Shown here: positions 54,656 to 64,000 of the stretch, one piece after another
Layout: each line of letters opens with the position of its first letter
Numbering within the stretch: the first letter of the stretch is position 1
Assembly: GCF_006443685.1 (NCBI RefSeq)
Contig: NZ_VFYP01000001.1
Span: 1,798,001 to 1,862,000 of the forward strand
Source: Rhizobium glycinendophyticum
GTDB lineage: Bacteria; Pseudomonadota; Alphaproteobacteria; Rhizobiales; Rhizobiaceae
DNA: 64,000 bases
Direction: 5' to 3'
Notes under the pieces: model-generated
Databases searched by the model: none
Told to the model about the DNA's origin: nothing
What the model saw: the letters and a program-made list of their open reading frames with translations, nothing else
Translations under genes and position numbers: made by a program

Positions 54656-55765
54656 ATGTATCGCGGTAGACTGAAAAACGATCTGGAGGACTGGACGAAG
54701 CGCGGGTTGCTCGACGCATCGACAGCAAAACGGCTGCTCGATGATGTGGATCTAAGAGGAGACCGCTTCAGTATCGGCACCGTCCTCTCAATGTTCGCGG
54801 CCGTTTTGATCGCGGCATCCATCCTGATGCTGGTCGCGGCCAACTGGGAGGCCATCCCCCGCTTGGTCAAGGTGGCGGGCATTATCGGCCTGATCTGGAT
54901 ATTCCACACAATCGCGATCGTCGCTCGCATGCGCAGCGCCGACAGGATCGTCGCAGCGTCGCTGGTGCTCGGTGCAGCCGCCTTCGGCGGCGCAATCGCA
55001 CTGATCGGCCAACTCTATCATCTCTCGGGCGACACCTTCTCGGCGATGTTGCTTTGGTTCGTTGTGACCGCCGTCTCGGCCGGACTCTTCCGCTCCGGTG
55101 CGCTCGCGGTGGTGGCCGGCGCCTTGTCCCTTGTCGCCTTCGGCGGCGGGTTCGACAGTTTCGGCTGGGATGTCGGCGGGCATGGTCTCTGGGCTTGGTG
55201 GCCAGCCTTCGGCGCTTTGGCAATCTTTGCGCTGGCCCACTGGACGGGCGGCTATCGCGCCAAGCATTTTGGTTATCTTCTGCTGCTTTCGTGGATTTGG
55301 TGGATTGCCATCATCGACAGGCAAATCACCTGGTCCCTTTCCATTGCGCTTGCGGCAGGTCTGGTCTTTTTCCTGCTTGCTGTCCCGCGCTCACCGCTGG
55401 CAGCGATCCATCAAAGACTTGGGACCTCCGCCACCTTCTACGCGCTGCTGCTGGCGTTCACGGCATTCTCTTTCGTGCAGGCGCAACTCCTTGATGCAAT
55501 GTCTATCGCCGTTTTGGGCGTCATCATCGTCGCCCTCGCGATCGCCGCCATCGCGCTAGAAGGCCGTGACAACGGTGCGGTGCGGTTTCTGAGCTATGCG
55601 GCCTTCGCCGCCGAGGTGCTGTATCTGTCCTACGAGACAATCGACAGCATTCTCGGCACATCTGCTTTCTTCCTGCTTTCGGGTCTCGTCATGGCGCTGC
55701 TTGCCTTCGTCGTCGTCCGCCTCGAAAAGCGCTTTTCCAACCGCTCAGCAGAGGTGACCCCATGA
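54656..55765 (+). CDS. DUF2157 domain-containing membrane protein
   Basis: A 369-residue protein with a cytoplasmic N-terminal DUF2157 region (LKNDLEDWTKRGLLDASTAKRLLDDV) and about ten or more membrane segments from residue 43 on. Function unknown. It overlaps the next gene by 4 nt (ATGA). DUF2157 and GDYXXLXY proteins commonly occur as an adjacent pair, suggesting a joint membrane role. Confidence 0.9.
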   Translation: MYRGRLKNDLEDWTKRGLLDASTAKRLLDDVDLRGDRFSIGTVLSMFAAVLIAASILMLVAANWEAIPRLVKVAGIIGLIWIFHTIAIVARMRSADRIVAASLVLGAAAFGGAIALIGQLYHLSGDTFSAMLLWFVVTAVSAGLFRSGALAVVAGALSLVAFGGGFDSFGWDVGGHGLWAWWPAFGALAIFALAHWTGGYRAKHFGYLLLLSWIWWIAIIDRQITWSLSIALAAGLVFFLLAVPRSPLAAIHQRLGTSATFYALLLAFTAFSFVQAQLLDAMSIAVLGVIIVALAIAAIALEGRDNGAVRFLSYAAFAAEVLYLSYETIDSILGTSAFFLLSGLVMALLAFVVVRLEKRFSNRSAEVTP

Positions 55766-56337
55766 TCGCCACCAAGCCATTTGCCGCTGTTGCGCTCCTC
55801 GTTGCGGTCGCGCAAACCGCCATTCTGGGCTTCATGATCGAGGGGAGGGCGTCTATCCTGCGGTCTGGCACGGAAGTGCTGCTGAAGACGGCCCCCGTCG
55901 ACCCGCGCGATCTTCTGCGCGGTGATTATGTCGTGCTGTCCTATGACATCGCGACGGTCCCGGTATCCCTGTTCAAAGGGCCGAAACCCACGGACGGAAG
56001 CTCAGGCAGTGTGGAGGTTCGCATAAAGCCGGGCGTCGACGGATTCTGGACGGTCGCCGAAGCCTCGACCGAGCCGTTGCAGACTGAAGAAGGTTCTGTG
56101 ATCCTGCACTCCCAACCAATCCAGTTTTCCGATTGGCAATGGGCTGAGGGGAGCAGTCTTTTTCTGTCTTATGGCATCGAGCGCTATTACGTGCCGGAAG
56201 GAGAGGGGCGGCCGATCGAGGATGGGCGCAATGAAGGCCGCGTATCTGTTGCAGTGCGTGTTTCCGACGAGGGCGTCGCACAGATTCGCGCCCTGATGCT
56301 CGATGGCGATCCGCTTTACGAGGAACCGCTCTACTGA
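55762..56337 (+). CDS. GDYXXLXY domain-containing protein
   Basis: A 191-residue protein with one N-terminal membrane segment or signal anchor (VALLVAVAQTAILGFMI) and the name-giving motif RGDYVVLSYDI near residue 55, followed by a beta-rich periplasmic domain ending in an RVSDEGVAQIRALMLDG segment. Function unknown. It is translationally coupled to the DUF2157 gene. Confidence 0.9.
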   Translation: MIATKPFAAVALLVAVAQTAILGFMIEGRASILRSGTEVLLKTAPVDPRDLLRGDYVVLSYDIATVPVSLFKGPKPTDGSSGSVEVRIKPGVDGFWTVAEASTEPLQTEEGSVILHSQPIQFSDWQWAEGSSLFLSYGIERYYVPEGEGRPIEDGRNEGRVSVAVRVSDEGVAQIRALMLDGDPLYEEPLY

Positions 56338-56486
56338 CTGCATTATAGATCGCGCTGCAATGCCTGTGGAACCGGCTTTGGCCGCCCCGCGACCCTGTCA
56401 TTTTTCCTTTGCGTGGGCAAAAACGGGTGTTATAGAGACGCGCGCTCCGGAGGGGCCATGCGCGAACGCAGCATGCGCTTTTGGAC

Positions 56487-56571
<85 letters not shown>

Positions 56572-56751
56572 GCTTAGCCGCGCGGGATGGATATGAGACG
56601 CAAATATTGTGGCTCTGACCATCCGGCGCCGTTTTGCTTGGCAGAATGTTTGATTGCGACGCAGCCACGTCCGGATAAATGAATTCCGGCGTCGTGCTCA
56701 GTGAAACCACCGGCTGCCCGAGCACGGCCGCCACGACATGAAGGTAAGAAC

Positions 56752-58227
56752 ATGCAGGTTATCGAAACGCTCGCTGAAGGGCTGAAGCGCGAAATCAAGG
56801 TCGTGATCCCGGCCAAGGACATGGAACAGCAGATGAACGAGCGTCTGGCTGATGTGAAGGACAAGGTCCGGATCAACGGCTTCCGCCCGGGCAAGGTGCC
56901 GGTCTCGCACGTCAAGAAGATGTACGGCAAGTCGATCATGGCTGAACTCGTCAACGAGATCATCCGCGACCGCCCGAGCGCGATCCTGTCGGAGCGCGGC
57001 GAAAAGTCGGCGACCCAGCCGGAAATCGCCATGACCGAGGACGAAGCCGAAGCCGAGAAGATCCTGAACGCCCAGGCCGACCTCGAATTCACGCTCTCCT
57101 ACGAGATCATCCCCGCGATCGAACTGAAGTCGGTTGACGGCATCAAGGTCACCCGCGAAGTGGTCGAGATCTCGGAAGACGAGATCAACGAGCAGATCCT
57201 CAAGATCGCCGAAAGCGCCCGCACCTTCGAGACCAAGAAGGGCAAGGCCGCCGATGGCGACCGCGTCACCATGGATTACCTCGGCAAGGTCGATGGCGTT
57301 CCCTTCGACGGTGGCAAGGACGAAGACGCAGAGCTGGTCATCGGCTCGAACCGCTTCATCCCGGGCTTCGAGGAGCAGCTGGTCGGCTTGAAGGCTGGCG
57401 ACGAAAAGGTCATCACCGTGACCTTCCCGGCTGAATATCCGGCTGCCAACCTCGCCGGCAAGGAAGCCACCTTCGACATCACCGTGAAGGAAGTGGCAGC
57501 TCCGGCTGCGACCGAAATCAACGACGACCTCGCGACCAAGCTCGGCGTCGAATCGGTCGAGAAGCTGAAGGAAATCGTTCGCGGCCAGATCGAAAGCCAA
57601 TACGGCAACGTAACCCGCCAGAAGATCAAGCGTCAGATCCTCGACCAGCTCGACGCGATCTACAAGTTCGAAGCCCCGTCGAAGCTGATCGACGCCGAGT
57701 TCGACAACATCTGGCGCCAGATCAACACCGATCTCGCCCAGTCCGGCAAGACCTTCGCTGACGAAGACACGACGGAAGAAGCAGCTCGCGAAGAATACCG
57801 CACGCTCGCCGAGCGCCGCGTTCGCCTCGGCCTCGTTCTCTCCGAAATCGGCGAAAAGGCCGGCATCGAAGTGACCGACGAGGAAATGCAGCGTTCGCTC
57901 TTCGCACAGCTGCAGCAGTTCCCGGGCCAGGAAAAGGAAATCCTGGAATTCTTCCGCAAGACGCCTGGTGCCGCCGCTTCGCTGCGCGCTCCGATCTTCG
58001 AAGAAAAGGTCATCGACAAGCTGCTGGCTGACGTCACCGTCACCGACAAGACCGTGACCAAGGAAGAGCTGCTCGCTGAAGACGCCGAGGAAGGCGACAA
58101 GCCGAAGAAGGCCGCTTCGAAGAAGAAGGCCGCTGCCAAGGTTGACGACGCTGCCGAAGGCGAAGAAGCCGCTCCGAAGAAGAAGGCAGCTGCGAAGAAG
58201 AAGGCCGCCGAAGGCGACGCCGAGTAA
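56752..58227 (+). CDS. tig: Trigger factor
   Basis: Ribosome-associated chaperone and peptidyl-prolyl isomerase. It starts [20 protein letters not shown] and has the ribosome-binding signature [16 protein letters not shown] near residue 45, an FKBP domain (about 160-245, [20 protein letters not shown] in parts) and a helical C-terminal domain. The last 45 residues are a Lys/Ala-rich tail (KKKAAAK repeats) common in rhizobial Tig. AAGGT precedes the ATG at 56752, giving 491 residues. A terminator follows. Confidence 0.97.
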   Translation: MQVIETLAEGLKREIKVVIPAKDMEQQMNERLADVKDKVRINGFRPGKVPVSHVKKMYGKSIMAELVNEIIRDRPSAILSERGEKSATQPEIAMTEDEAEAEKILNAQADLEFTLSYEIIPAIELKSVDGIKVTREVVEISEDEINEQILKIAESARTFETKKGKAADGDRVTMDYLGKVDGVPFDGGKDEDAELVIGSNRFIPGFEEQLVGLKAGDEKVITVTFPAEYPAANLAGKEATFDITVKEVAAPAATEINDDLATKLGVESVEKLKEIVRGQIESQYGNVTRQKIKRQILDQLDAIYKFEAPSKLIDAEFDNIWRQINTDLAQSGKTFADEDTTEEAAREEYRTLAERRVRLGLVLSEIGEKAGIEVTDEEMQRSLFAQLQQFPGQEKEILEFFRKTPGAAASLRAPIFEEKVIDKLLADVTVTDKTVTKEELLAEDAEEGDKPKKAASKKKAAAKVDDAAEGEEAAPKKKAAAKKKAAEGDAE

Positions 58228-58252
58228 TCTTCGTGCTTTGATGCAATTCAGG

Positions 58253-58280
58253 AAAAGCCGTCCCTTGCGGGCGGCTTTTT
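58253..58280 (+). terminator. Terminator of tig
   Basis: AAAAGCCGTCCC and GGGCGGCTTTTT form a stem with one G-T pair and a TTGC loop, ending in T5. It lies 26 bases after the tig stop. Confidence 0.88.
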
Positions 58281-58338
58281 CGCATTCTGGCGGCGGGGAA
58301 TGCAAACGTCGTTACCTTTTGGGAAAGGATGATAGGGG

Positions 58339-59088
58339 ATGCAGATCCAGCTCATTCGAAGTGCGACCCTCATTGTCCAGATGGCCGATACACGCCTGCT
58401 GATCGACCCTTGGTTGGCTGGGAAGGGGAAGGGCCGTAGCTATTCCGGTCGCGTGCAATCGCCCTTGGTGGGCCTGTCACTGCCTGTCGCAGACATCCTC
58501 GAGGGTGTCGACGCGGTATTGGTCTCCCACCTGCATTCCGACCATTTCGACGAGGTGGCACAGAGGGTGATCCCGAGGGGCATGCCGATTCTCTGCCATG
58601 GTCGCGATGCGGATGCGATCAGGGCCATGGGCTTTGAGCAAGTGCTGGAGGTGGGCGAGGGAATTGACTTCGGGCAAGTTCATGTCCGCACGACGGACGG
58701 TCAGCACGGTCCACCCGAGGTCCTTGGTGACATGGGCGAGGTGAGCGGCTTCCTGCTCTCAGCCCTCGATGAACCGCTGCTCTACTGGGCCGGCGACACG
58801 ATCCTCTGTCCACCGGTCGAGGCGGTACTCGAACGCGAGCGTCCGGCCGTGGTCGTGGTGCATGGCTGCGGTGCGCAGTGGGACGGCAAGGGGCCACTGG
58901 TCATGGACGGTGATATGGTGCTTGAAACAGCCCGAATGGCGACCGGTGCAACGGTTGTCGTGACCCATCTGGACGCCGTCGACCATGCGACAGTATCGCG
59001 TGCCGACATCAGGCGCCTGACTGCGGCCGGCGCGCGAAGCGCCGACCGTCTGCTCATTCCCGAAGACGGCGAGATCCTCAAGTTCTGA
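58339..59088 (+). CDS. Metallo-beta-lactamase-fold (UlaG-like) hydrolase
   Basis: A 249-residue MBL-fold protein with the zinc motif SHLHSDHFD near residue 65, the second-site residues in DGQHG, YWAGDTIL and the late THLDAVDHATV. It begins MQIQLIRSATLIVQM, with LLIDPWLAGKGKG, like UlaG/YfiT-type proteins that act on phosphodiesters or lactones. The substrate is unknown. An AAAGG site lies upstream. Confidence 0.88.
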   Translation: MQIQLIRSATLIVQMADTRLLIDPWLAGKGKGRSYSGRVQSPLVGLSLPVADILEGVDAVLVSHLHSDHFDEVAQRVIPRGMPILCHGRDADAIRAMGFEQVLEVGEGIDFGQVHVRTTDGQHGPPEVLGDMGEVSGFLLSALDEPLLYWAGDTILCPPVEAVLERERPAVVVVHGCGAQWDGKGPLVMDGDMVLETARMATGATVVVTHLDAVDHATVSRADIRRLTAAGARSADRLLIPEDGEILKF

Positions 59089-59108
59089 CCCGGACGCTGT
59101 GGTAATTC

Positions 59109-60128
59109 TCAGCGCCAGCCGAGGGCTGGTGCGACATGGGTTAGGATCGCTTCGATCACATGCGCATTGTAGGCGACGCCAAGCTGGTTCGGCACAGTGA
59201 GGAGCAGCGTGTCAGCTTCGGCGATTGCCTCGTCGCGCTTCAGTTCTTCAATCAGCCTGTCGGGTTCGGCGGCATAGGAACGGCCGAAGATCGCGCGCGT
59301 GTTCTCGTCGATGAAGCCGATCGAATCTTGGTCCTTGCTTTGGCCAAAATAGGCGCGGTCCATGTCATTGACGATGGCAAAGATCGAGCGGCTGACGGAA
59401 ACGCGCGGCGTACGGCTGTGACCCGCGTCCTTCCAGGCTTCGCGATAGGCGCGGATCTGCTTGGCCTGCTGCACATGGAAGGCCTCGCCCGTCTCGTCAT
59501 CCTTGAGCGTCGAGCTCTGTAGGTTCATGCCCTGCTGCGCTGCCCAGACAGCCGTCGCGTTCGAGCCTGATCCCCACCAGATTCGCTCGCGCAGACCTTC
59601 CGAATGCGGCTCCAGACGCAACAGGCCCGGCGGGTTGGGGAACATCGGACGTGGATTGGGCTTGGCAAATCCCTCGCCCTTCAGCACGTCGAGGAACACT
59701 TCGGCATGGCGGCGTCCCATGTCGGCATCGCTCTGGCCTTCTTCCGGCTGATAACCGAAATAGCGCCAGCCTTCGATCACCTGCTCCGGAGAGCCGCGGG
59801 AGATGCCCAGCTGTAGCCGACCGCGGGAGATGAGGTCGGCGGCTCCCGCATCTTCGGCCATGTACAGCGGGTTTTCGTAGCGCATATCAATGACGCCTGT
59901 CCCGATCTCGATCTTCGTGGTGCGTGCGCCGATGGCGGCGAGCAACGGAAAGGGCGATGCGAGCTGGCGAGCGAAGTGGTGGACGCGGAAATAGGCACCG
60001 TCAGCGCCAAGTTCTTCGGCAGCGACGGCAAGATCGATCGACTGCAGCAGTGTATCCTGCGCCGAGCGTGTGCCCGATTGTGGTGAGGGCGACCAATGGC
60101 CGAAGGAGAGGAAGCCGATTTTTTTCAT
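59109..60128 (-). CDS. LLM-class flavin-dependent oxidoreductase
   Basis: A 339-residue luciferase-like monooxygenase (F420/FMN-type fold). It starts MKKIGFLSFGHWSPSPQSG and contains GADGAYFRVHHFARQLASPFPLLAAIGART-type sequence (in parts), RLQLGISRGSPEQVIEGW and WWGSGSNATAVWAAQQGMN. The flavin is probably FMN. It converges with the MBL gene and lies downstream of the MFS gene on the same strand, 120 bases apart. The substrate is unknown. Confidence 0.88.
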   Translation of the reverse strand: MKKIGFLSFGHWSPSPQSGTRSAQDTLLQSIDLAVAAEELGADGAYFRVHHFARQLASPFPLLAAIGARTTKIEIGTGVIDMRYENPLYMAEDAGAADLISRGRLQLGISRGSPEQVIEGWRYFGYQPEEGQSDADMGRRHAEVFLDVLKGEGFAKPNPRPMFPNPPGLLRLEPHSEGLRERIWWGSGSNATAVWAAQQGMNLQSSTLKDDETGEAFHVQQAKQIRAYREAWKDAGHSRTPRVSVSRSIFAIVNDMDRAYFGQSKDQDSIGFIDENTRAIFGRSYAAEPDRLIEELKRDEAIAEADTLLLTVPNQLGVAYNAHVIEAILTHVAPALGWR

Positions 60129-60247
60129 GATGATCAAGCCTGCGTAAACGAGAGTTGCACCCTAGATGGCATCGACCTGCGCCGTGCCATAGGGCCGGCT
60201 GGGTGACAGACTGTTTCATCGGCAGAGACGACATTTCGGACGAACGA

Positions 60248-61453
60248 TCAGGCGATCCTGGCGACGCGCCGTTCCACCGACAGCAGGCCAACCACACCAA
60301 GAACCGCCAGGATCAGCCCAAGCCAGGCGGTGCCCGAATAGCCGAGAAAATACGACCCGATCGCAAAGGCCGCCGCGTTGAGCCCGTTTCCGAGAAACGA
60401 GTTGATCGGTAGGAAAGCGGTGCCGAGGCCTGGCCGTCCGGGAAACAGATCCTGGAAATAATTGAGCGGTATCGCGAGCAGAGCTGCGGCGAATGCCGCC
60501 GCCGGCAGCGCCAGCGCATAGATATGCCAGGGCGCTGCTGCGAAGCTGAGTGCGACCATGTAGCCGCCATAGCCGAGCGCTGCTGTGACGATGATGCGGA
60601 TAATGCTGAGGCGCTTGAGAAGATGCGCCCACATCAACATGAATGGGATCTCGGTCAGCGCCGTCATACCCGCGATCAGGCCGACATCGGCGGTCTTGCC
60701 GCCGAGCTTCAGGGTCAGGATCAGCGGCCAGATCGTACTACTCAGGCGCAGCGTCGAGGTGATCGCCGCGATCGAGAACATGCGAATGAGCATATCGGGC
60801 GCGGCGAGTTCTTTGAGAGCAGCGAAAAAGCCGGGCGCTTTGGTGTCCCGCACTGGCCGGCTGCCGTTGGGCTTCAACGCGAAAAGGGCACAGATGAGAA
60901 TGAAGAGGCAGAACAGCGACGCAAGCCCCCAGGCGCCGATCATGCTGCCCGATGCGCCTAGCGCCAGACCGAGCCCCGCAGGTGTCAGCACCCAGGCCGC
61001 AGAGACGATGGCGCGCAAGGTGGCGTTGATGGCAGCGGCATCGCCCTGGTCAAGGTCGCCGGTTTCCAGCCGCGCGCTGGCAAACAGCAGCGAACTCGTG
61101 GCGTAAAAGAACGGCACAACGAGGGAGGTGGCGCCGAGAAAGACCGGGATGGACGGGAAGAAATAGATCGCGCCGTAACCGACGACTCCCAGTGCCGACA
61201 TCGCGATCAGCATGTGTCGCCGATTGCCCAGCATGTCCGAGAGAATGCCGAGCGAGACGCTGATGGTGACGGCGGAGACCGACGACACGAGTACCAGCAG
61301 CGAATAGGACTGGTCGCTCATCCCCAGACTGCCGATTGCCGTCACCGACAGATAAGGGACCGTTGCCCCGAAGGCCGAACCTTGGGCGAAGATCATCAGA
61401 GAGAGGATGAGCAGTTGTGGGCGACCGGCAATCTGGCCGAAGGATGAAAACAT
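60248..61453 (-). CDS. MFS transporter
   Basis: A 401-residue major facilitator protein with twelve predicted membrane segments. The loop 2-3 motif is SLGILSDMLGNRRHMLI, the classical GxxxDRxGRR-like signature. Similarity of the overall pattern to sugar-efflux SetA-type carriers is possible, but the substrate cannot be told. It is followed by the LLM oxidoreductase on the same strand. Confidence 0.88.
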   Translation of the reverse strand: MFSSFGQIAGRPQLLILSLMIFAQGSAFGATVPYLSVTAIGSLGMSDQSYSLLVLVSSVSAVTISVSLGILSDMLGNRRHMLIAMSALGVVGYGAIYFFPSIPVFLGATSLVVPFFYATSSLLFASARLETGDLDQGDAAAINATLRAIVSAAWVLTPAGLGLALGASGSMIGAWGLASLFCLFILICALFALKPNGSRPVRDTKAPGFFAALKELAAPDMLIRMFSIAAITSTLRLSSTIWPLILTLKLGGKTADVGLIAGMTALTEIPFMLMWAHLLKRLSIIRIIVTAALGYGGYMVALSFAAAPWHIYALALPAAAFAAALLAIPLNYFQDLFPGRPGLGTAFLPINSFLGNGLNAAAFAIGSYFLGYSGTAWLGLILAVLGVVGLLSVERRVARIA

Positions 61454-61601
61454 GAAAAGGTCTCTGCTGCGGTAGCAGCCAACGTGGCCGAGGACGGCGG
61501 ATTGAAGGGCGCAACCTTGGCACGAGTCGCGCCGCGCGTCAGCCGTTGCAGGAGGTCTGCAAGGGAGACTTCTGCGCTAAGACAGATCTGCAGCCACAGG
61601 T

Positions 61602-63026
61602 TTATTCGGCCGCCTTGCGATCGATCTTCTCCACCTTCAATTCACCCATCCGGTTCCAGGCGTCGAGCCCGGCGATCTTGTAGGCTTCCGCAAGGGTCGG
61701 GTAGTTGAAGGTGTTCTCGACGAAATATTCCACCGTGCCCTTGAGGTTGAGCACAGCCTGGCCGATATGCACGAGTTCGGTCGCCCCTTCACCGACGATG
61801 TGGACGCCCAGCAGGCGGCGCGTCTTGTGCGAAAAGATCATCTTCAGCATGCCGCTGTCGAGGCCCATGATATGGCCGCGTGAGGTCTCGCGGAAATGCG
61901 CGATCCCAGTTTCATAGGAAATGCCACGCTGGATGACTTCCTCTTCGGTGAGGCCGCAGGTGGAGATTTCAGGTACGGCATAGATGCCATAGGGAAAGAA
62001 TTGCGGCGGTTCGTGCGCTGGTGCACCGACCGCATGGCGGGCGGCGATGCGGCCCTGTTCCATCGAGGTTGAGGCAAGCGAAGGAAAACCAACGACGTCA
62101 CCAGCCGCGTAGATATGCGGCACCGCCGTCTGGAAGGTTTCGGGATTGACCTTGAGGCGTCCGCGATTGTCCGCTTCGAGCCCGATGGCCGGCAGATTCA
62201 GCGTGTCGATGGCGCCGACCCGGCCGGCGGCATAGAGGACCATTTCGGCCATCAGTACGCGACCGTTCTTCAATGTGACTCGACACTTGCCGTCGACCTT
62301 TTCTACGGTTTGCACCGTCTGTCCGAAGATCAGCTTCATGTTGCGGTCACGCAGCTGGTAGGTGAAGTCTTCGACAATTTCCTTGTCGATAAAGTCGAGC
62401 ATGGTGTCACGCGGCTCGACCACGGTCACGGCGGTGTCCAGCGCCGAGAAAATTGTCGCATATTCGATGCCGATGACGCCGGCGCCGATGACGATCATCG
62501 ATCTCGGAAGATCCTTGATCTCAAGGATTTCATCGCTGTCGAGCACATGGGCGCCGTCGAAGGGGATATGGCTTGGCCGGAAGGGGCGAGTTCCCACGGC
62601 AAGCAGAACCGACTGCGCTTGCACATGCAGGATTTCGCCGTCATCTTTCGTCACTTCAATGGTATGCGGATCGAGGAATCGCGCGGTACCGCGCAACTGA
62701 GTCACGCGATTGCGCGAAAATTGATGTTCGAGGACCTCGACTTCATGATCGAGCGTGATCAGCAGCCGGCGCCGAAGATCCTCCGCCTTGATTTCCTGCT
62801 TCACACGATAGCTGCGGCCGTAGAAACCACGCTCACGCCAGCCTGTCAGGTTTAGCGCCGTCTCGCGCAGGGTCTTCGAGGGGATCGTGCCGGTATGCAC
62901 GGACACGCCGCCGACGCGCGTTCCCTTCTCGATCACGAGAACCTTTTTTTCCAGCTTTGCCGCCTGGATCGCGGCCCGGCGGCCGGCTGGTCCGCTGCCA
63001 ATCACGACGAGGTCATACTGGTTCAT
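61602..63026 (-). CDS. sthA: Soluble pyridine nucleotide transhydrogenase
   Basis: FAD-containing, NADP/NAD transhydrogenase (Si-specific). It has the FAD motif VVIGSGPAGRRAA, the second dinucleotide fold IVIGAGVIGIEYA and the C-terminal dimer domain (GLDAWNRMGEL). The redox-active disulfide of related lipoamide dehydrogenases is replaced: GGVSVHTGTIPSKTL has no cysteine pair, as expected for SthA. The start at 63026 (MNQYDLVVIG) gives 474 residues; an upstream ATG at 63077 adds 17 unlikely residues. Confidence 0.94.
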   Translation of the reverse strand: MNQYDLVVIGSGPAGRRAAIQAAKLEKKVLVIEKGTRVGGVSVHTGTIPSKTLRETALNLTGWRERGFYGRSYRVKQEIKAEDLRRRLLITLDHEVEVLEHQFSRNRVTQLRGTARFLDPHTIEVTKDDGEILHVQAQSVLLAVGTRPFRPSHIPFDGAHVLDSDEILEIKDLPRSMIVIGAGVIGIEYATIFSALDTAVTVVEPRDTMLDFIDKEIVEDFTYQLRDRNMKLIFGQTVQTVEKVDGKCRVTLKNGRVLMAEMVLYAAGRVGAIDTLNLPAIGLEADNRGRLKVNPETFQTAVPHIYAAGDVVGFPSLASTSMEQGRIAARHAVGAPAHEPPQFFPYGIYAVPEISTCGLTEEEVIQRGISYETGIAHFRETSRGHIMGLDSGMLKMIFSHKTRRLLGVHIVGEGATELVHIGQAVLNLKGTVEYFVENTFNYPTLAEAYKIAGLDAWNRMGELKVEKIDRKAAE

Positions 63027-63181
63027 GGGGGTGCCTTCGATTCGCCAGAAGTAATGCTGCGGTGCAATGTCGCTCACAAAGCATATCAGGGCAATCTAAC
63101 CGTTTCATTATCGCCGCAGCGACAATGCCCGGATTTGCATTTTTCTTCGGAACCCGAGGCGGTCCTGAGAGGCGTGCCGGA

Positions 63182-64000
63182 TCAGATCAGCCGAAGCCCA
63201 CGGAAACTGGCATGGCCGTCCTTGCCGATGATGATGTGATCGTGAACGGTGATGCCGAGTGGCTTAGCGGTATCGACGATCGTACGGGTCATTTCGATGT
63301 CTGCCCTTGATGGTGTCGGATCCCCGCTCGGGTGGTTGTGCACGAGGATGATCGCGGTTGCCGAGAGTTCCAGCGCACGTTTCACCACTTCACGTGGATA
63401 GACGGGGGTGTGGTCGATCGTCCCACGTCCCTGGATCTCGTCGGCGATCAGCACATTGCGCTTGTCGAGGAAGAGGATTCGAAACTGCTCGGTCGTCTCA
63501 TAGGCCATGGCGGCGTGGCAGTAGTCGATCACTGACGACCAGGACGAGAGCACCTGCTTTTCGCGCAATTCGCTTTTCAGCATGCGCTGCGCGACACTGG
63601 CAATCAGCTTCAGGTCGAGCGCCACGCTTTCGCCGATGCCTTTGACCTCCTGCAAGAGGGAAGGAGGCGCGCCGAGAACGCCGCCGAGCGTGCCGAAGCG
63701 GGCGATGAGCGCCTTGGCGATCGGTTTTGTGTCGCGCCGCGGGATCAGCCGGAAGAGCAGCAGTTCGAGGATTTCGTAATCGGCAAGGGCCGTCTCGCCA
63801 CCGTCACGGAAACGGTTCCGCAGCCGCTCGCGATGGCCGAGGTAATGCGCTTCCGGTTGCAGCGCTGCTCGCGTGGAGGCAGCCTTTGCCAGGTTGCTTT
63901 CGCGAGCCGGCTGTTCCGCAAAGAAGCTGCGTTCATCGACGGCGTCGCCCGAAAGCACGCCATCCGGCCCGAAAAGATCGCCTGGTTGTTGGATCGCCGC
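63182..64000 (-). CDS. radC: RadC/JAB-domain protein, N-terminus beyond the window
   Basis: RadC family protein. Helix-hairpin-helix region ([18 protein letters not shown]) followed by an MPN/JAB domain with the metal motif [21 protein letters not shown] and a C-terminal [17 protein letters not shown]. The reading frame stays open to the window edge ([14 protein letters not shown] upstream of the GTG at 63958), so the true start is probably outside. The role in DNA repair is disputed; some members act with mobile elements. Confidence 0.9.
   Translation of the reverse strand, partial: AAIQQPGDLFGPDGVLSGDAVDERSFFAEQPARESNLAKAASTRAALQPEAHYLGHRERLRNRFRDGGETALADYEILELLLFRLIPRRDTKPIAKALIARFGTLGGVLGAPPSLLQEVKGIGESVALDLKLIASVAQRMLKSELREKQVLSSWSSVIDYCHAAMAYETTEQFRILFLDKRNVLIADEIQGRGTIDHTPVYPREVVKRALELSATAIILVHNHPSGDPTPSRADIEMTRTIVDTAKPLGITVHDHIIIGKDGHASFRGLRLI

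Noticed and set aside
54216..54728. Long minus-strand ORF (170 codons) over the sRNA region
   Set aside because: It runs through the three hairpins and the terminator, has no ribosome-binding site and looks like chance coding; the sRNA explains the conservation-like structure better.

Overview
The window looks like a chromosomal segment of an alphaproteobacterium of the family Rhizobiaceae (Rhizobium/Agrobacterium-like); I cannot name a species. The evidence is high GC, a single-chain SecDF, TrmFO, an ATP12-type chaperone, a tandem glycine riboswitch before gcvTHP, an aerobic-type cob cluster under a B12 riboswitch, DUF1127 mini-proteins, a CCUCCUCCC-type sRNA, and dense palindromic repeats of rhizobial style.

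Layout: 1-5.2 kb holds the edge of a DUF815 ATPase, yajC-secDF, an Mth938-like gene and a degenerate squalene/phytoene-synthase-like gene. 5.2-12 kb holds trmFO, a DUF1127 gene, tyrS, divergent anmK, a patatin, a toxin/antitoxin-like pair whose PIN gene is frameshifted, and an alpha/beta hydrolase. 12.1-23.3 kb is the Fe-S operon (cysteine desulfurase, sufB, C, D, S, T, then sufA), split by a convergent rutABCDF pyrimidine-degradation operon between sufT and sufA. 23.5-25.2 kb holds three small genes: an acidic secreted protein, a lone flagellar-rod-like protein and a DUF1236 protein. 25.4-30 kb is gcvPHT with its glycine riboswitch. 30.2-36.2 kb holds a copper-type DUF2946 gene plus a DUF1775-PCuAC fusion, a HemG-like flavodoxin, a pseudouridine synthase, a HAD hydrolase, ATP12 and a lipoprotein.

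36.3-52.8 kb is cobalamin synthesis: a promoter and B12 riboswitch, cobU(P)-cobW-cobN-GFA gene-cobO, a TSUP transporter on the other strand, then a CbiX-like protein, a DUF429 gene, cobH, cobL, cobI, a cbiG-cobJ fusion and cobM. cobG, cobK, cobF, cobS and cobT are not here. This block is seeded with palindromic repeats, and several are translated in frame inside CobN, CobJ and the DUF429 protein. 52.9-64 kb holds a nucleoside hydrolase, a second DUF1127 gene, a three-hairpin sRNA locus, a DUF2157/GDYXXLXY pair, tRNA-Leu(UAG), tig, an MBL-fold protein, an LLM oxidoreductase, an MFS transporter, sthA and radC.

The most interesting signals are: (1) an sRNA with three stem-loops, each displaying CCUCCUCCC, next to a DUF1127 gene; (2) an identical 13-nt box, 16 nt upstream of a -10 element, shared by that sRNA and the other DUF1127 gene 47 kb away; and (3) palindromic elements translated in the same reading frame inside unrelated cobalamin proteins.
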